Origin: Propionibacteriaceae bacterium | Lineage (GTDB): Bacteria; Actinomycetota; Actinomycetes; Propionibacteriales; Propionibacteriaceae | DNA: 9,524 nt | Reading direction: 5' to 3' | NCBI GenBank assembly: GCA_031265725.1 | Contig: JAISCH010000080.1 | Span: 1-9,524, forward strand | In this document: positions 1 through 6,841 of the stretch, piece by piece | How positions within the stretch are numbered: position 1 is the first letter of the stretch | Layout: each line of letters opens with the position of its first letter | The notes under the pieces: generated by a model | Databases searched by the model: none | What the model saw: the letters and a program-made list of their open reading frames with translations, nothing else | What the model was told of the DNA's origin: nothing | Position numbers and translations under genes: made by a program

Positions 1-600
1 GCGCGGGTCCGGTTCGACGCCCAACACCAACGCCGTCACCCGACCCGGGAACTGGTTCAACTGGTCGAACACCCCGCTCGGGTCGGGGTCGGTCAACTCA
101 AAGTCGCTCATCACCACCAGATGCGGCAGATAACGGGCCCATCGCCGACGGCGCACCAGTCGTTCTATTCGCACCAGCACCGGCCCCAGGTCAGAAGTGC
201 CCGCCGAGTCAGGCGGCTGTACCAGCCCCGCCAGCACCCGCCTGACCGCCAGACGGTTCAGGTTGGTTGGTAGCACATCGGCCAGCGACTTGTCCCAATG
301 GGCCACGGATGCCATCTCTTGGCCGCACCGGCAAGCCCGCGCCAGTGTCCGAATCGCCAACCGGGCTTCGGCATAACGCCGGGACAGCGGATCGTTGCCG
401 CCCGCTCCGACCACCGACCCGGAGTCATCCGAAGCGAAGATGAACAGGTTCGGTCGTCCGCTGCACCGCCCAGCACTACCCAACCGGTAATGGACATCAT
501 CCGGTAAGGACGGCAACGGCAGCGGCGGTGGGGGTAGCGGGTCATCGCGGAGTAAGTCCCCAGCCAGACGCGGGCTGGACAACAGAGTCGATGTCATCAT
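1..600 (-). CDS. VWA-domain protein with intact MIDAS, C-terminus cut by the window edge
   Basis: The reading frame is open from an ATG at 600 to the left edge (200 residues visible, no stop). After a proline-rich stretch (about 21-35), the segment NLFIFASDDSGS (51-62) gives the DxSxS MIDAS motif (D58, S60, S62). A threonine in GTSDLG (T135) and an aspartate after a hydrophobic strand in LVVMSDFEL (D166) complete the metal site. These features and the alternating strands identify a VWA fold, known in the family to bind Mg2+ and mediate protein contacts. No signal peptide or membrane helix is visible, so it is probably cytoplasmic. The start is chosen because AGGAG (608-612) lies 7 bases upstream and the ATG overlaps the stop of the upstream gene as ATGA. 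A second ATG follows directly at 597. It is the third gene of an operon with a membrane protein and an exported VWA-like lipoprotein. The partner or substrate cannot be told. Confidence 0.85.
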   Translation of the reverse strand, partial: MMTSTLLSSPRLAGDLLRDDPLPPPPLPLPSLPDDVHYRLGSAGRCSGRPNLFIFASDDSGSVVGAGGNDPLSRRYAEARLAIRTLARACRCGQEMASVAHWDKSLADVLPTNLNRLAVRRVLAGLVQPPDSAGTSDLGPVLVRIERLVRRRRWARYLPHLVVMSDFELTDPDPSGVFDQLNQFPGRVTALVLGVEPDPR

Positions 601-1712
601 GGCCGCGCTCCTGACCGGACTGGGCGGCGTGGCTTGGCCGCTGTGGATCGGCTGGACTCCGGCTTGGTGCCGTGCCCGACGATTTGCGGGTGGCGTCCCA
701 GCACCGCGAACAAAGTGGCGCGGATACGGTGCCCAGCAGCTTGCCCACGGGCGGCGTACTCGGCTTGGATGGAAGCTGCTGTGCTGACCGCTGTCTGGTA
801 CCTCCGGATAGCCGGCACGCCTGCGGCTCTGGTGTGCTGACGACCAGCTTGATAATGCGCTTTGTCTGCCGCATCCAAGCTGTCCGCCACATCGTCGGCG
901 TAGTCGTAACTGTTCCAAGCTGACGCCAGCCCGATGGCCAATGAGAACGCTCCGAACGCCGCACCAGCCAGGAACCCATCGAGCGCCCAACGCAGCGTCA
1001 CCACGCCGATGCCCAGACTGGCCAAAATGGCAGCCGTCACCAGCGCCATGGTCTTGACAGCGCTGTGCCCGGCTTTGCCGCCGCTGAACAGGTGCCGCCA
1101 TGGCGTCAGGTGCTCCGGCAGGTGACCTGGGTCGGTCTGGCGTTCCCGGGCCAGCCGCAACCGTTTCAGTTCGCCTCCGGCCATCCCCCCAATAACCGCC
1201 GCCGCGCCCGATGACGCCGCCAGCATGGCCGCCAGAGTCGGTATCTCGCCCAACATGACGCACGCTCCCGTGACCGCTGCCACGTCCCCGCCATACAGCG
1301 CGACCATCCGCCCCACGTACCAGCCTTTCGCGCCCGGCGCCCGGCTCACGAACCCGGCCAGCGCGGTTCGGACGGTCTCGGCGTGCAGGCGAGCCGTCTC
1401 GGTCTGAGCCGCCTGGTTCGCGACTTGTTGCAAGGCGGCCTGGGCGGCTGTCTTCAAACCAGCAGCGCTAGTCTCGGGGCCGCGCGACGCCGCCAATCCC
1501 TCGGCGTCGTAAAGCTGTCCTTGTTCGCGGACTAGTTCGTCGGCTTGGTGCTCGACCCAGGTACGGCCGATCTGGTCGGGCCGGGCAACTGCCGCTGCCG
1601 ACTCGGCTTCGGGGATGACGGTCCCGGCCAGCTCGGCCAGCGGGTCGGGTGCCATCAGGCTGAGGCCGCCACTTGATATGTGCCGTTTCCCGCCCGCGCC
1701 GAACCAGTTCAT
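597..1712 (-). CDS. Unrecognised protein with four predicted membrane helices
   Basis: I do not recognise a named family. The 371-residue product has an Ala/Glu/Gln-rich helical stretch (about 35-125, likely coiled coil), two hydrophobic segments (about 131-155 and 157-181), a basic and polar loop (182-217), two more hydrophobic segments (219-240 and 244-265), a second Ala-rich helical part (270-335) and a basic tail ending in Arg/Pro-rich residues. There is no cleavable signal peptide, so both ends are probably on the same side of the membrane, likely cytoplasmic given the basic tail. Its ATG (1712-1710) overlaps the TGA of the upstream lipoprotein gene, and its own TGA overlaps the ATG of the downstream VWA gene, so translation of all three is probably coupled. 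Being encoded between an exported and a cytoplasmic VWA protein, it may link the two across the membrane; that role is inferred from gene order only. Confidence 0.85.
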   Translation of the reverse strand: MNWFGAGGKRHISSGGLSLMAPDPLAELAGTVIPEAESAAAVARPDQIGRTWVEHQADELVREQGQLYDAEGLAASRGPETSAAGLKTAAQAALQQVANQAAQTETARLHAETVRTALAGFVSRAPGAKGWYVGRMVALYGGDVAAVTGACVMLGEIPTLAAMLAASSGAAAVIGGMAGGELKRLRLARERQTDPGHLPEHLTPWRHLFSGGKAGHSAVKTMALVTAAILASLGIGVVTLRWALDGFLAGAAFGAFSLAIGLASAWNSYDYADDVADSLDAADKAHYQAGRQHTRAAGVPAIRRYQTAVSTAASIQAEYAARGQAAGHRIRATLFAVLGRHPQIVGHGTKPESSRSTAAKPRRPVRSGARP

Positions 1713-2743
1713 CGGTTCACCGCTCTCATGCCAGTCACGGCCACGCCTCGACCAGGCGAGGGCGCGGGCGGTTTGCTGGTTGGGGCGGAAGCCGAGGAAG
1801 AAGTCTGGCCTGTCGGACGCCGGGCTTGGGTTCTGCCGTGTTCTGTTGCTGCTGCGGCCTGTTCCGCTGGCGCCGAATCCTGGGCGGTGCCGGAACCAGC
1901 GCCCGGATAGTCGGTCACGACCGCCAACCGCTCGGCGCAGTCCGTTAGCCAGGTGGTGTAGAAGGCTTTCAACGCCTCGATGGCTTCGGTCGGCGGCTGC
2001 TGGTCACCGGCTATCCGTCCGACACCGACCACCGACACCGACCAGGCCTTGTGATCCGTGTCCCAAGGCGGGTCGAGGCTGGTGGCCAACTGCCTGGCGG
2101 CAGTAGTCGTCAATGCGCCGTCGCCCAGTTCTGCCGGTCGTGACGCCAGGCCGTCGGTCAAGACCACGAAATTGAGCGTCCACGCCTCGCCGGTTCGCTG
2201 TTCCAGTTGCTTGGTCTGCTCGACCGCCAACGGGAACTGGGACAGGACATCCGAAGCGGTGGCCGGTAGGTCGGCCAGCGCCTGGTCGTAGGCGCGCCGG
2301 ACTTCGGCCATCAGGCTGGCCGCTATCCCGTCGCGGGCGGCCTTGCGCTGGCGGGCAATCTCGGTCGCCCCATCCACGGTGATGTCCCGTGACAGCACCG
2401 TCGCGGTTTGGGCGGTGTTGGTGGCGAACAACCACAACCCGACATGGCCATGACTGGTCTTCGCGGCGCAGGCCACGGCTTGCTGGATTTCGGCTTCGAC
2501 CACCGTCAGGGCGCGGTCGGTGAGGTCGGGGGAGTTTTGGGTGCCGGAGATGTCGCGGGCGATGAGGGTAGCTAGAGGGGTGTCCGGGCAAGAGGCGGTC
2601 GAGGCGGCGGCGCGGCCAGCCGGGGCGGCGTTTGTCTGGTCGCCGGAACAGGCTGTCAGCCCGACCATGACCGCCATCGCGAAGATAGTGACTGAACACC
2701 AGCCAGGCCTTCCGGCCTGATGGTTTCGGAATTGTCTACTCAT
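1709..2743 (-). CDS. Exported lipoprotein with VWA-like domain
   Basis: The 344-residue product begins with a basic n-region, a hydrophobic core (about 16-30) and the lipobox LTAC, so C32 should be lipidated and the protein anchored on the outer face of the membrane. A VWA-like pattern follows: DISGT (64-68) fits the DxSx[ST] MIDAS motif, a threonine (T162) precedes SDVL, and NFVVLTDGLA (191-200) gives the second MIDAS aspartate (D197). VGLWLFATN (101-109) and WSVSVVGVG (234-242) look like core strands. The last 60 residues are Ala/Pro/Ser/Thr-rich and probably disordered. The frame stays open further upstream, to 3052, but the start at 2743 is preferred because GGGAGGAG lies 9 bases before it and it gives a complete lipoprotein signal. 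It is the first gene of the operon. Strand order was not modelled, so the VWA assignment is good but not certain; the ligand is unknown. Confidence 0.85.
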   Translation of the reverse strand: MSRQFRNHQAGRPGWCSVTIFAMAVMVGLTACSGDQTNAAPAGRAAASTASCPDTPLATLIARDISGTQNSPDLTDRALTVVEAEIQQAVACAAKTSHGHVGLWLFATNTAQTATVLSRDITVDGATEIARQRKAARDGIAASLMAEVRRAYDQALADLPATASDVLSQFPLAVEQTKQLEQRTGEAWTLNFVVLTDGLASRPAELGDGALTTTAARQLATSLDPPWDTDHKAWSVSVVGVGRIAGDQQPPTEAIEALKAFYTTWLTDCAERLAVVTDYPGAGSGTAQDSAPAEQAAAATEHGRTQARRPTGQTSSSASAPTSKPPAPSPGRGVAVTGMRAVNR

Positions 2744-2752
2744 GTGACTGGG

Positions 2753-2760
2753 CTCCTCCC
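2753..2760 (-). promoter_or_regulatory. Ribosome binding site fixing the lipoprotein start
   Basis: On the minus strand GGGAGGAG ends 9 bases before the ATG at 2743. It is one of the best Shine-Dalgarno matches in the window. It excludes the longer open frame reaching to 3052, whose extra residues lack a signal peptide and lie over the divergent gene. Confidence 0.75.
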
Positions 2761-2828
2761 GATCAACGGCGGCGCCTGACTGGCACGGCCTGATGATCCA
2801 ACCGTGGTGGCCGGACTGATGGCCTGTC

Positions 2829-2846
2829 GTGACATGAAAGTGACAT
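2829..2846. promoter_or_regulatory. Direct repeat GTGACAT x2, 11-base period, possible operator
   Basis: Two identical heptamers GTGACAT (2829-2835 and 2840-2846) are separated by GAAA, giving an 11-base period, about one helical turn. They lie in the 147-base gap between the divergent lipoprotein gene and the acidic-protein gene. That spacing is typical of tandem sites for OmpR/PhoB-type response regulators, but no regulator gene is nearby. I see no convincing -35/-10 pair for either direction in this gap. Confidence 0.25.
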
Positions 2847-2890
2847 CGGGCGCGACCGAGTCCGCGCGCTCCGGCCCCTACGGTGGAGCT

Positions 2891-3775
2891 ATGCGGAACC
2901 AACCCGACGACGACCAGGAACCGACCAAGGACGGACAGGCCAACCCGACCGACAAGGAAGCGGCCAGCCTGCCGGTCACGCCGTTCGACGACGGCCTGTC
3001 GCCCCTGCTCGAAGAACGAGTCCTGTCCGAACTGCTGGCGGCCCGCAAACAACCCGAGGGGCTGACCGAAGGATTGATGGCGCGATTGCCGACTCTGACC
3101 GCTCTATTGGGCGACGGCGACCCGAAAGCCGCCCTGGACGATCTGGTGCGCAACGTCCTGGCGCACAGCCAAGAGACCGACGACGCCCTGGCTGTCACCG
3201 CCGCCGCCTATTCACTGGGACTGACCCGCGAACTGGACAGCCGCGCCAACACCCACCTGGCGCGCCTCGAAGCCTTCGGCGCGGCCTATGGTTTCGAGCA
3301 ACGCCAAGCCCGCCGCCATTCCGACAACGGCCTACGGGAACTGACCAAGCTCATCACCAGCCACTTCACGACCCGCACCCAGCCCAGGCTCGACCTCGTG
3401 ATAGTCACCAGCCAGCGGGACAGCGGCGACGCCGTCACGGTCTTCATCGACCTGCACACCCACCCGGCCGCGCCCATGCGACCGCCCCGGCTCGGCATCA
3501 GGCTCGACGACCAGCCATCCGGCGAGGTCGCTCTCAGATTCGTTCCCAGCCTTTCCAAAACGGATCAAACACCGGGCTGGTCGCACCAGACGCTGGACAG
3601 GCCGTTGACCGTGCCACTGAGCCAAGCGGTTCGGCTGTCGCTGCGGTGGGGGCCGCTGTGGCCGCAGTTGACGGTCATGGTGACTGGGGAGCGGTCGAAC
3701 CAGTTCGATGTGGTGACGGAAGTGGTGGGGAGGAGGGTGGGGGTTGGGGTGATGCGGCGCGATAGCACAGACTGA
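2891..3775 (+). CDS. Unrecognised acidic protein divergent from the VWA operon
   Basis: I do not recognise the 294-residue product. Residues 1-35 are very polar and acidic (DDDQE near the start) and probably disordered. About 36-160 is predicted helical (LLEERVLSELLAARK, ALDDLVRNVLAH and similar), and 165-290 alternates short strands (LDLVIVTSQ, AVTVFIDLHT, VALRFVPSL, LTVMVTGE). There is no signal peptide or membrane segment, so it is probably cytoplasmic. The ATG at 2891 is preferred; GGTGGAG lies close upstream, with shorter spacing than ideal. In-frame ATGs at 2819 and 2834 and a GTG at 2804 would give longer forms whose extra residues look non-coding. The GC-rich third positions match the VWA operon on the other strand, and the shared upstream gap suggests joint control. 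Function is unknown; membership in the same system is inferred from position and composition. Confidence 0.75.
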   Translation: MRNQPDDDQEPTKDGQANPTDKEAASLPVTPFDDGLSPLLEERVLSELLAARKQPEGLTEGLMARLPTLTALLGDGDPKAALDDLVRNVLAHSQETDDALAVTAAAYSLGLTRELDSRANTHLARLEAFGAAYGFEQRQARRHSDNGLRELTKLITSHFTTRTQPRLDLVIVTSQRDSGDAVTVFIDLHTHPAAPMRPPRLGIRLDDQPSGEVALRFVPSLSKTDQTPGWSHQTLDRPLTVPLSQAVRLSLRWGPLWPQLTVMVTGERSNQFDVVTEVVGRRVGVGVMRRDSTD

Positions 3776-3857
3776 TCGTCCTGGCTTAGCCGATCCGTCC
3801 GTCGCCCAGGCTCATCTGGACGAGCTAGACTCATCGAGTGTTTGACGAGCATGTGTG

Positions 3858-3886
3858 TTTACACGAAACTCGTACTAATGTATCAT
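3858..3886 (+). promoter_or_regulatory. Sigma70-type promoter for the phosphodiesterase gene
   Basis: TTTACA (3858-3863) and TATCAT (3881-3886) are separated by exactly 17 bases; each matches the sigma70/sigmaA consensus at five of six positions. Transcription would begin near 3893, only about 4 bases before the ATG at 3897, so the message would be leaderless or nearly so. Short inverted pieces (CGAG at 3835 with CTCG at 3869-3872) flank the -35 element and could be an operator, but this is weak. Confidence 0.6.
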
Positions 3887-3896
3887 GGAATGACTT

Positions 3897-5360
3897 ATGT
3901 CCCCAACTTTTGATCCAAGCAAGTGCCCCTATCAGGCTAGCGATCAGCGTGATCGTGGCTGGTCGGTCGGAACAGCCAACGACCTGGCTGGGCAGGAATC
4001 CATGACACCACGCCCAGATCGCCATGTCGGACCGAGTATTGTCATCATCGCAGATGGATGGACTCGCGGACCATTCTTGGAGCTCCTCGAGAACGGAGAC
4101 CTGCCTGAGATTGCCTCATTTCTGGTGGCTGAGGGCGGCCTGGCACGAAATGTGGTCTCGAACCTGCCTTCAATCAGCATCGCGTCCCATACGACCCTAC
4201 TAACTGGAACTGATCAGGAGGCGCACGGTATTCCCGGACACCGATGGCACGGGGCGTGTGACCACAAGATCACCAACTACCTCTCCCTTCGCGGACCATC
4301 CGCTGTGAACCGCGACATAAGCCCGAGCGTCTCTACACTGTTCGAGGTCACGAGAGATCCGGCCAAAATCGCTGTGCAGAGCATCGTGAACAGAGGTGCC
4401 ACTGTCACAGAACGCCTACTGACGCAACGTCCTGCCCCGATCCTTGAACGCGCTGCCGAGTTGATCCGGAATAATCCACAGTCAACATCAGTCGTCTGGC
4501 TACCGCGAGTGGACAGTTTGGGACACATTCATGGGCCGCTGTCTCCAACTGTTTACGAAGAAATGCGTGCTACGTCTCGAGCCCTCGGCACCTTTGCAAC
4601 TCAACTCCACAAAGACGGCCTTTACGATGGCGCGCGAATTACGCTGGTGCCCGACCATGGACAGAGAACCATCGTCGAGCGAGCTCGTCTCGATGATTTG
4701 CTCAAGGGGGCTGGCCTAGACTGCAAGATCAACCCACGACGTGGCGGAGGAAACCGGTCAATCATTCTGACCGGAGGCGACGCTTCGGCTCAGGTGTATA
4801 TGGGCGGCGGTGTGCACGCTGATCTGCGGGAGCTTGCTAGCAAGCTCGTTGCCACTGCTGAAGTGGAGCTATGCTGTTGGAAGAGCGGCGAACTTTGGGC
4901 TTTCATGGGTGCGGATGGCGTCGCGACGGCGTCGGTCGTGCAATCGCGGGGCCAGGAATCGGTGGCTTATCGTGTCACAGAAGGTAACGACCCTCTTGGA
5001 CTGTCTCCCACGCACGAACCCATCGAAATCGATACCACTCAGCCTTCAGTAACTCTGGGAAAGTACCCCGACTTCCTCCATCAAATCATGCATTCCTACG
5101 TTGATGGCAGATCCGGCCAATTGTATGTTTTCCCAAGCTCAGGATTTCATTTCGGAGTGGGCCCTCGCGTTGGATGGCGATTGGGATTCCATAAAGGTAG
5201 CCATGGGGGTCCCCTTCGGGAAGAGGTGCTGGTGACCGCCGCTTACAAAGGAGATGTCACAATAGACGGTCCCGTTCGGTCGTCGCAGTTGCTAAGGCGG
5301 CTCGGCTACTTGTCTTTGTCGCACGAGAGCGGTGGTGTAGTTGCGCATAATAGCGTTTGA
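3897..5360 (+). CDS. Alkaline-phosphatase-superfamily phosphodiesterase (NPP type)
   Basis: The product (487 residues from 3897) has the ordered motifs of the type I phosphodiesterase/nucleotide pyrophosphatase family: IIADGW (metal ligand D53), NLPSISIASHTTLLTG (89-104; by alignment S94 replaces the usual threonine nucleophile and S97 the usual asparagine), AHGIPGH (109-115), VDSLGH (D206, H210), VPDHGQ (D253, H254) and KGSHGG (H436). All metal ligands are present, so an active, probably two-metal hydrolase of a phosphodiester or pyrophosphate bond is expected; the substrate is unknown. There is no signal peptide, unusual for a family that often acts outside the cell, so it is probably cytoplasmic or held by its membrane partner. 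The start at 3897 fits the upstream promoter as near-leaderless; an ATG at 4002 with AGGA before it is a real alternative and keeps the whole domain. The next gene overlaps its 3' end. Confidence 0.85.
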   Translation: MSPTFDPSKCPYQASDQRDRGWSVGTANDLAGQESMTPRPDRHVGPSIVIIADGWTRGPFLELLENGDLPEIASFLVAEGGLARNVVSNLPSISIASHTTLLTGTDQEAHGIPGHRWHGACDHKITNYLSLRGPSAVNRDISPSVSTLFEVTRDPAKIAVQSIVNRGATVTERLLTQRPAPILERAAELIRNNPQSTSVVWLPRVDSLGHIHGPLSPTVYEEMRATSRALGTFATQLHKDGLYDGARITLVPDHGQRTIVERARLDDLLKGAGLDCKINPRRGGGNRSIILTGGDASAQVYMGGGVHADLRELASKLVATAEVELCCWKSGELWAFMGADGVATASVVQSRGQESVAYRVTEGNDPLGLSPTHEPIEIDTTQPSVTLGKYPDFLHQIMHSYVDGRSGQLYVFPSSGFHFGVGPRVGWRLGFHKGSHGGPLREEVLVTAAYKGDVTIDGPVRSSQLLRRLGYLSLSHESGGVVAHNSV

Positions 5361-5949
5361 CGGACTTACGCTGGGCCTGATTCTTGCCTTGGTTACGGGT
5401 GACCTGAGTATTCGCTATCTAGCTTTCAGGCGACTCGATTCGATCTCGCTGAGTCTTGCGTTCTACTCGCTGACGGGATCTGCGACGGCGCTGTTGTACG
5501 ATCAAACCCGAGCAGATGAGGTAGAGCAATCGTCATTTGGCTGGTGGATTCGTATCGGGGGTGGTATTTTGGTGCTCATTCTCCTTCTGTGTTTTCACGC
5601 TACGTACTTGCATCAACTTGATCGGCAGATTACATCCAATTTGGAGGAACAGGAAGTTGATAGTGAGAGTTCGGATCTGCGGCGAGATGCGCTGCGGAAG
5701 CTTGCACCGGTTCTCGTACGCGCCACGTTGCTGACTTTTGTAGGCTTCCGGAAGAATAACGTGCTGCGCGCGGGGAAGGCAGAGGCGCGTCGAGATTCAG
5801 TCGCACTGTTGACGTCGTTGACGGGTCGGGACTTTTCTGAGAGTAAGTTGATGTTGCCTCGTACTACGCAAATCCTGATGGCTCTGGCTTTCCTCGCGCT
5901 CGGTTGCCTATCACTAGGCTTGGCGGTACTGTCATTCAGTTCGCTGTAG
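5341..5949 (+). CDS. Small four-helix membrane protein, partner of the phosphodiesterase
   Basis: The 202-residue product is not from a family I recognise. Hydrophobic segments lie at about 8-22, 36-53, 71-91 and 177-199; the first two are moderate, the last two clear. Between the third and fourth is a charged region (92-175) with an acidic patch (EEQEVDSESSD) and basic helices, probably a cytoplasmic domain. The likely start is TTG at 5341, the first codon after an in-frame TAG at 5338, with GGTGG a few bases upstream. This places the start 20 bases inside the phosphodiesterase gene, so the two are almost surely co-transcribed and translationally coupled. The enzyme has no export signal, so this protein may anchor it at the inner face of the membrane or act as its effector; both are inference. 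The gene ends 46 bases from a convergent gene, with no obvious terminator between. Confidence 0.8.
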   Translation: MRIIAFDGLTLGLILALVTGDLSIRYLAFRRLDSISLSLAFYSLTGSATALLYDQTRADEVEQSSFGWWIRIGGGILVLILLLCFHATYLHQLDRQITSNLEEQEVDSESSDLRRDALRKLAPVLVRATLLTFVGFRKNNVLRAGKAEARRDSVALLTSLTGRDFSESKLMLPRTTQILMALAFLALGCLSLGLAVLSFSSL

Positions 5950-5995
5950 CTCGCCCTGATCGCGTGTGTGTTACTGAGGATGACGAGCTAACGGA

Positions 5996-6748
5996 TCAAC
6001 TGGCTCCGTGCGTCTCTTGTTCAATCGTGCATTCGTCAATCCACCTGGCCAGCACGCTGAACAGCGCCAAGTATTCAAGCGCTTCCTGTTCAGACCACCT
6101 CACGTCATGCTCATGATTGCCGATGTTGCGAACACCTTGAAAGCAGGCCTGGCCAAGGCCGCGAGCTCCGTTCATCCGGCTCTTGAAGCTGTCGCTGCTG
6201 GGCTGGTGGCCCGCGAACCTGAGCCGGGGCCTTTGAGCCGCGGGTGGATCGCCAGAGAACGCCTGATTAGTCAAGTCAACTTCGGATAGCTCAGTAATCC
6301 CAAGCTTGGTTTGGAGTTGGGAGTTGACGGCTCGGGCCGCCGCATTGACCGCGTCTTGACGTGATGCCTCCCAGAGTGGTGCCGCGCTATTCCAAACGGA
6401 CGGATGCAAACCCGTCGGATCGAGTTTGGATACTACAAGTTTTGTCTGTTCGGCAATGGTCGGCTGCTGATCTATCAGGCTCAGAGTGTAGATGACCGCC
6501 ATCAGGGCAGCCTCGGGCCATTCGCGATTGGTATGGTCGCCGCCAGGCAAACGCTCCGGCGCAAGCTCGCGGATGATGGCTTCGCTAGTCGGCCACAGAC
6601 TGTATGCGTCGATCGTCAACGGTCTCTTGGGATTCGCATGCGTGGCATACAGGCCGCCTCGGAAGAACTCAACCGCTGGCGGGGGTTCTACATCCAGAAA
6701 CGCCTCTCGCTGCTTGTGTAAGTGTTCTTTGGCCCACGCTAAGTCCAT
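5996..6748 (-). CDS. Ymh/TIGR02391-family protein with HEPN-like RX4H motif
   Basis: The C-terminal half (about 114-240) matches the TIGR02391/Hypoth_Ymh pattern as I know it: LHPSVWNSA, a helix with DAVNAAARAVNSQLQ, SEVDLTNQAFSG, a GARGLGQACFQGVRN segment and a final helix with EALEYLALFSVLARWID. R207-NIGN-H212 fits the RX4H signature of HEPN-type ribonucleases; members of this family usually have RNP in place of RNI. The family is commonly linked with phage and abortive-infection genes. An RNase role here is inference. The first 110 residues are unassigned. The ATG at 6748 is preceded immediately by an in-frame TAG and has no Shine-Dalgarno. TAGTCT, a TAnnnT -10 hexamer, ends 6 bases before it, so a leaderless transcript is possible although no good -35 is seen. 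It lies 93 bases downstream of the XRE regulator on the same strand. Confidence 0.85.
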   Translation of the reverse strand: MDLAWAKEHLHKQREAFLDVEPPPAVEFFRGGLYATHANPKRPLTIDAYSLWPTSEAIIRELAPERLPGGDHTNREWPEAALMAVIYTLSLIDQQPTIAEQTKLVVSKLDPTGLHPSVWNSAAPLWEASRQDAVNAAARAVNSQLQTKLGITELSEVDLTNQAFSGDPPAAQRPRLRFAGHQPSSDSFKSRMNGARGLGQACFQGVRNIGNHEHDVRWSEQEALEYLALFSVLARWIDECTIEQETHGAS

Positions 6749-6841
6749 GGCACCAGACTAGCGCTGACAACAGAGCAAGAACGATGGCAAGGAGCACAGG
6801 GAGGCGCGATCGAGTCCTGGAAGCAAAGTCAGCTCATGCAC

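Noticed and set aside
258..545. Second minus-strand open frame within the left-edge VWA gene
   Set aside because: It is an alternative frame of the VWA coding sequence; only the frame starting at 600 carries the MIDAS motifs and stays open to the edge.
1615..2106. Long plus-strand open frame opposite the VWA operon
   Set aside because: Its composition is Arg/Pro-rich as expected for the reverse reading of a GC-rich gene, it has no ribosome site, and the minus-strand frames carry recognisable domains and ATGA overlaps.
2804..2890. Longer N-terminus for the acidic protein (GTG at 2804 or ATG at 2819 or 2834)
   Set aside because: None has a ribosome site and the tandem repeat lies inside; the ATG at 2891 is preferred, though without certainty.
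2744..3052. Extension of the lipoprotein gene upstream of 2743
   Set aside because: The extra 103 residues hide the signal peptide, overlap the divergent gene, and the strong ribosome site fits the start at 2743.
3776..3823. Possible terminator (TCGTCC with GGACGA, inner CCTGG with CCAGG)
   Set aside because: The loop is long, the pairing is broken, and there is no U-tract.
6008..6721. Plus-strand frames opposite the Ymh gene
   Set aside because: They are reverse readings of a gene with a recognised family domain and lack ribosome sites.
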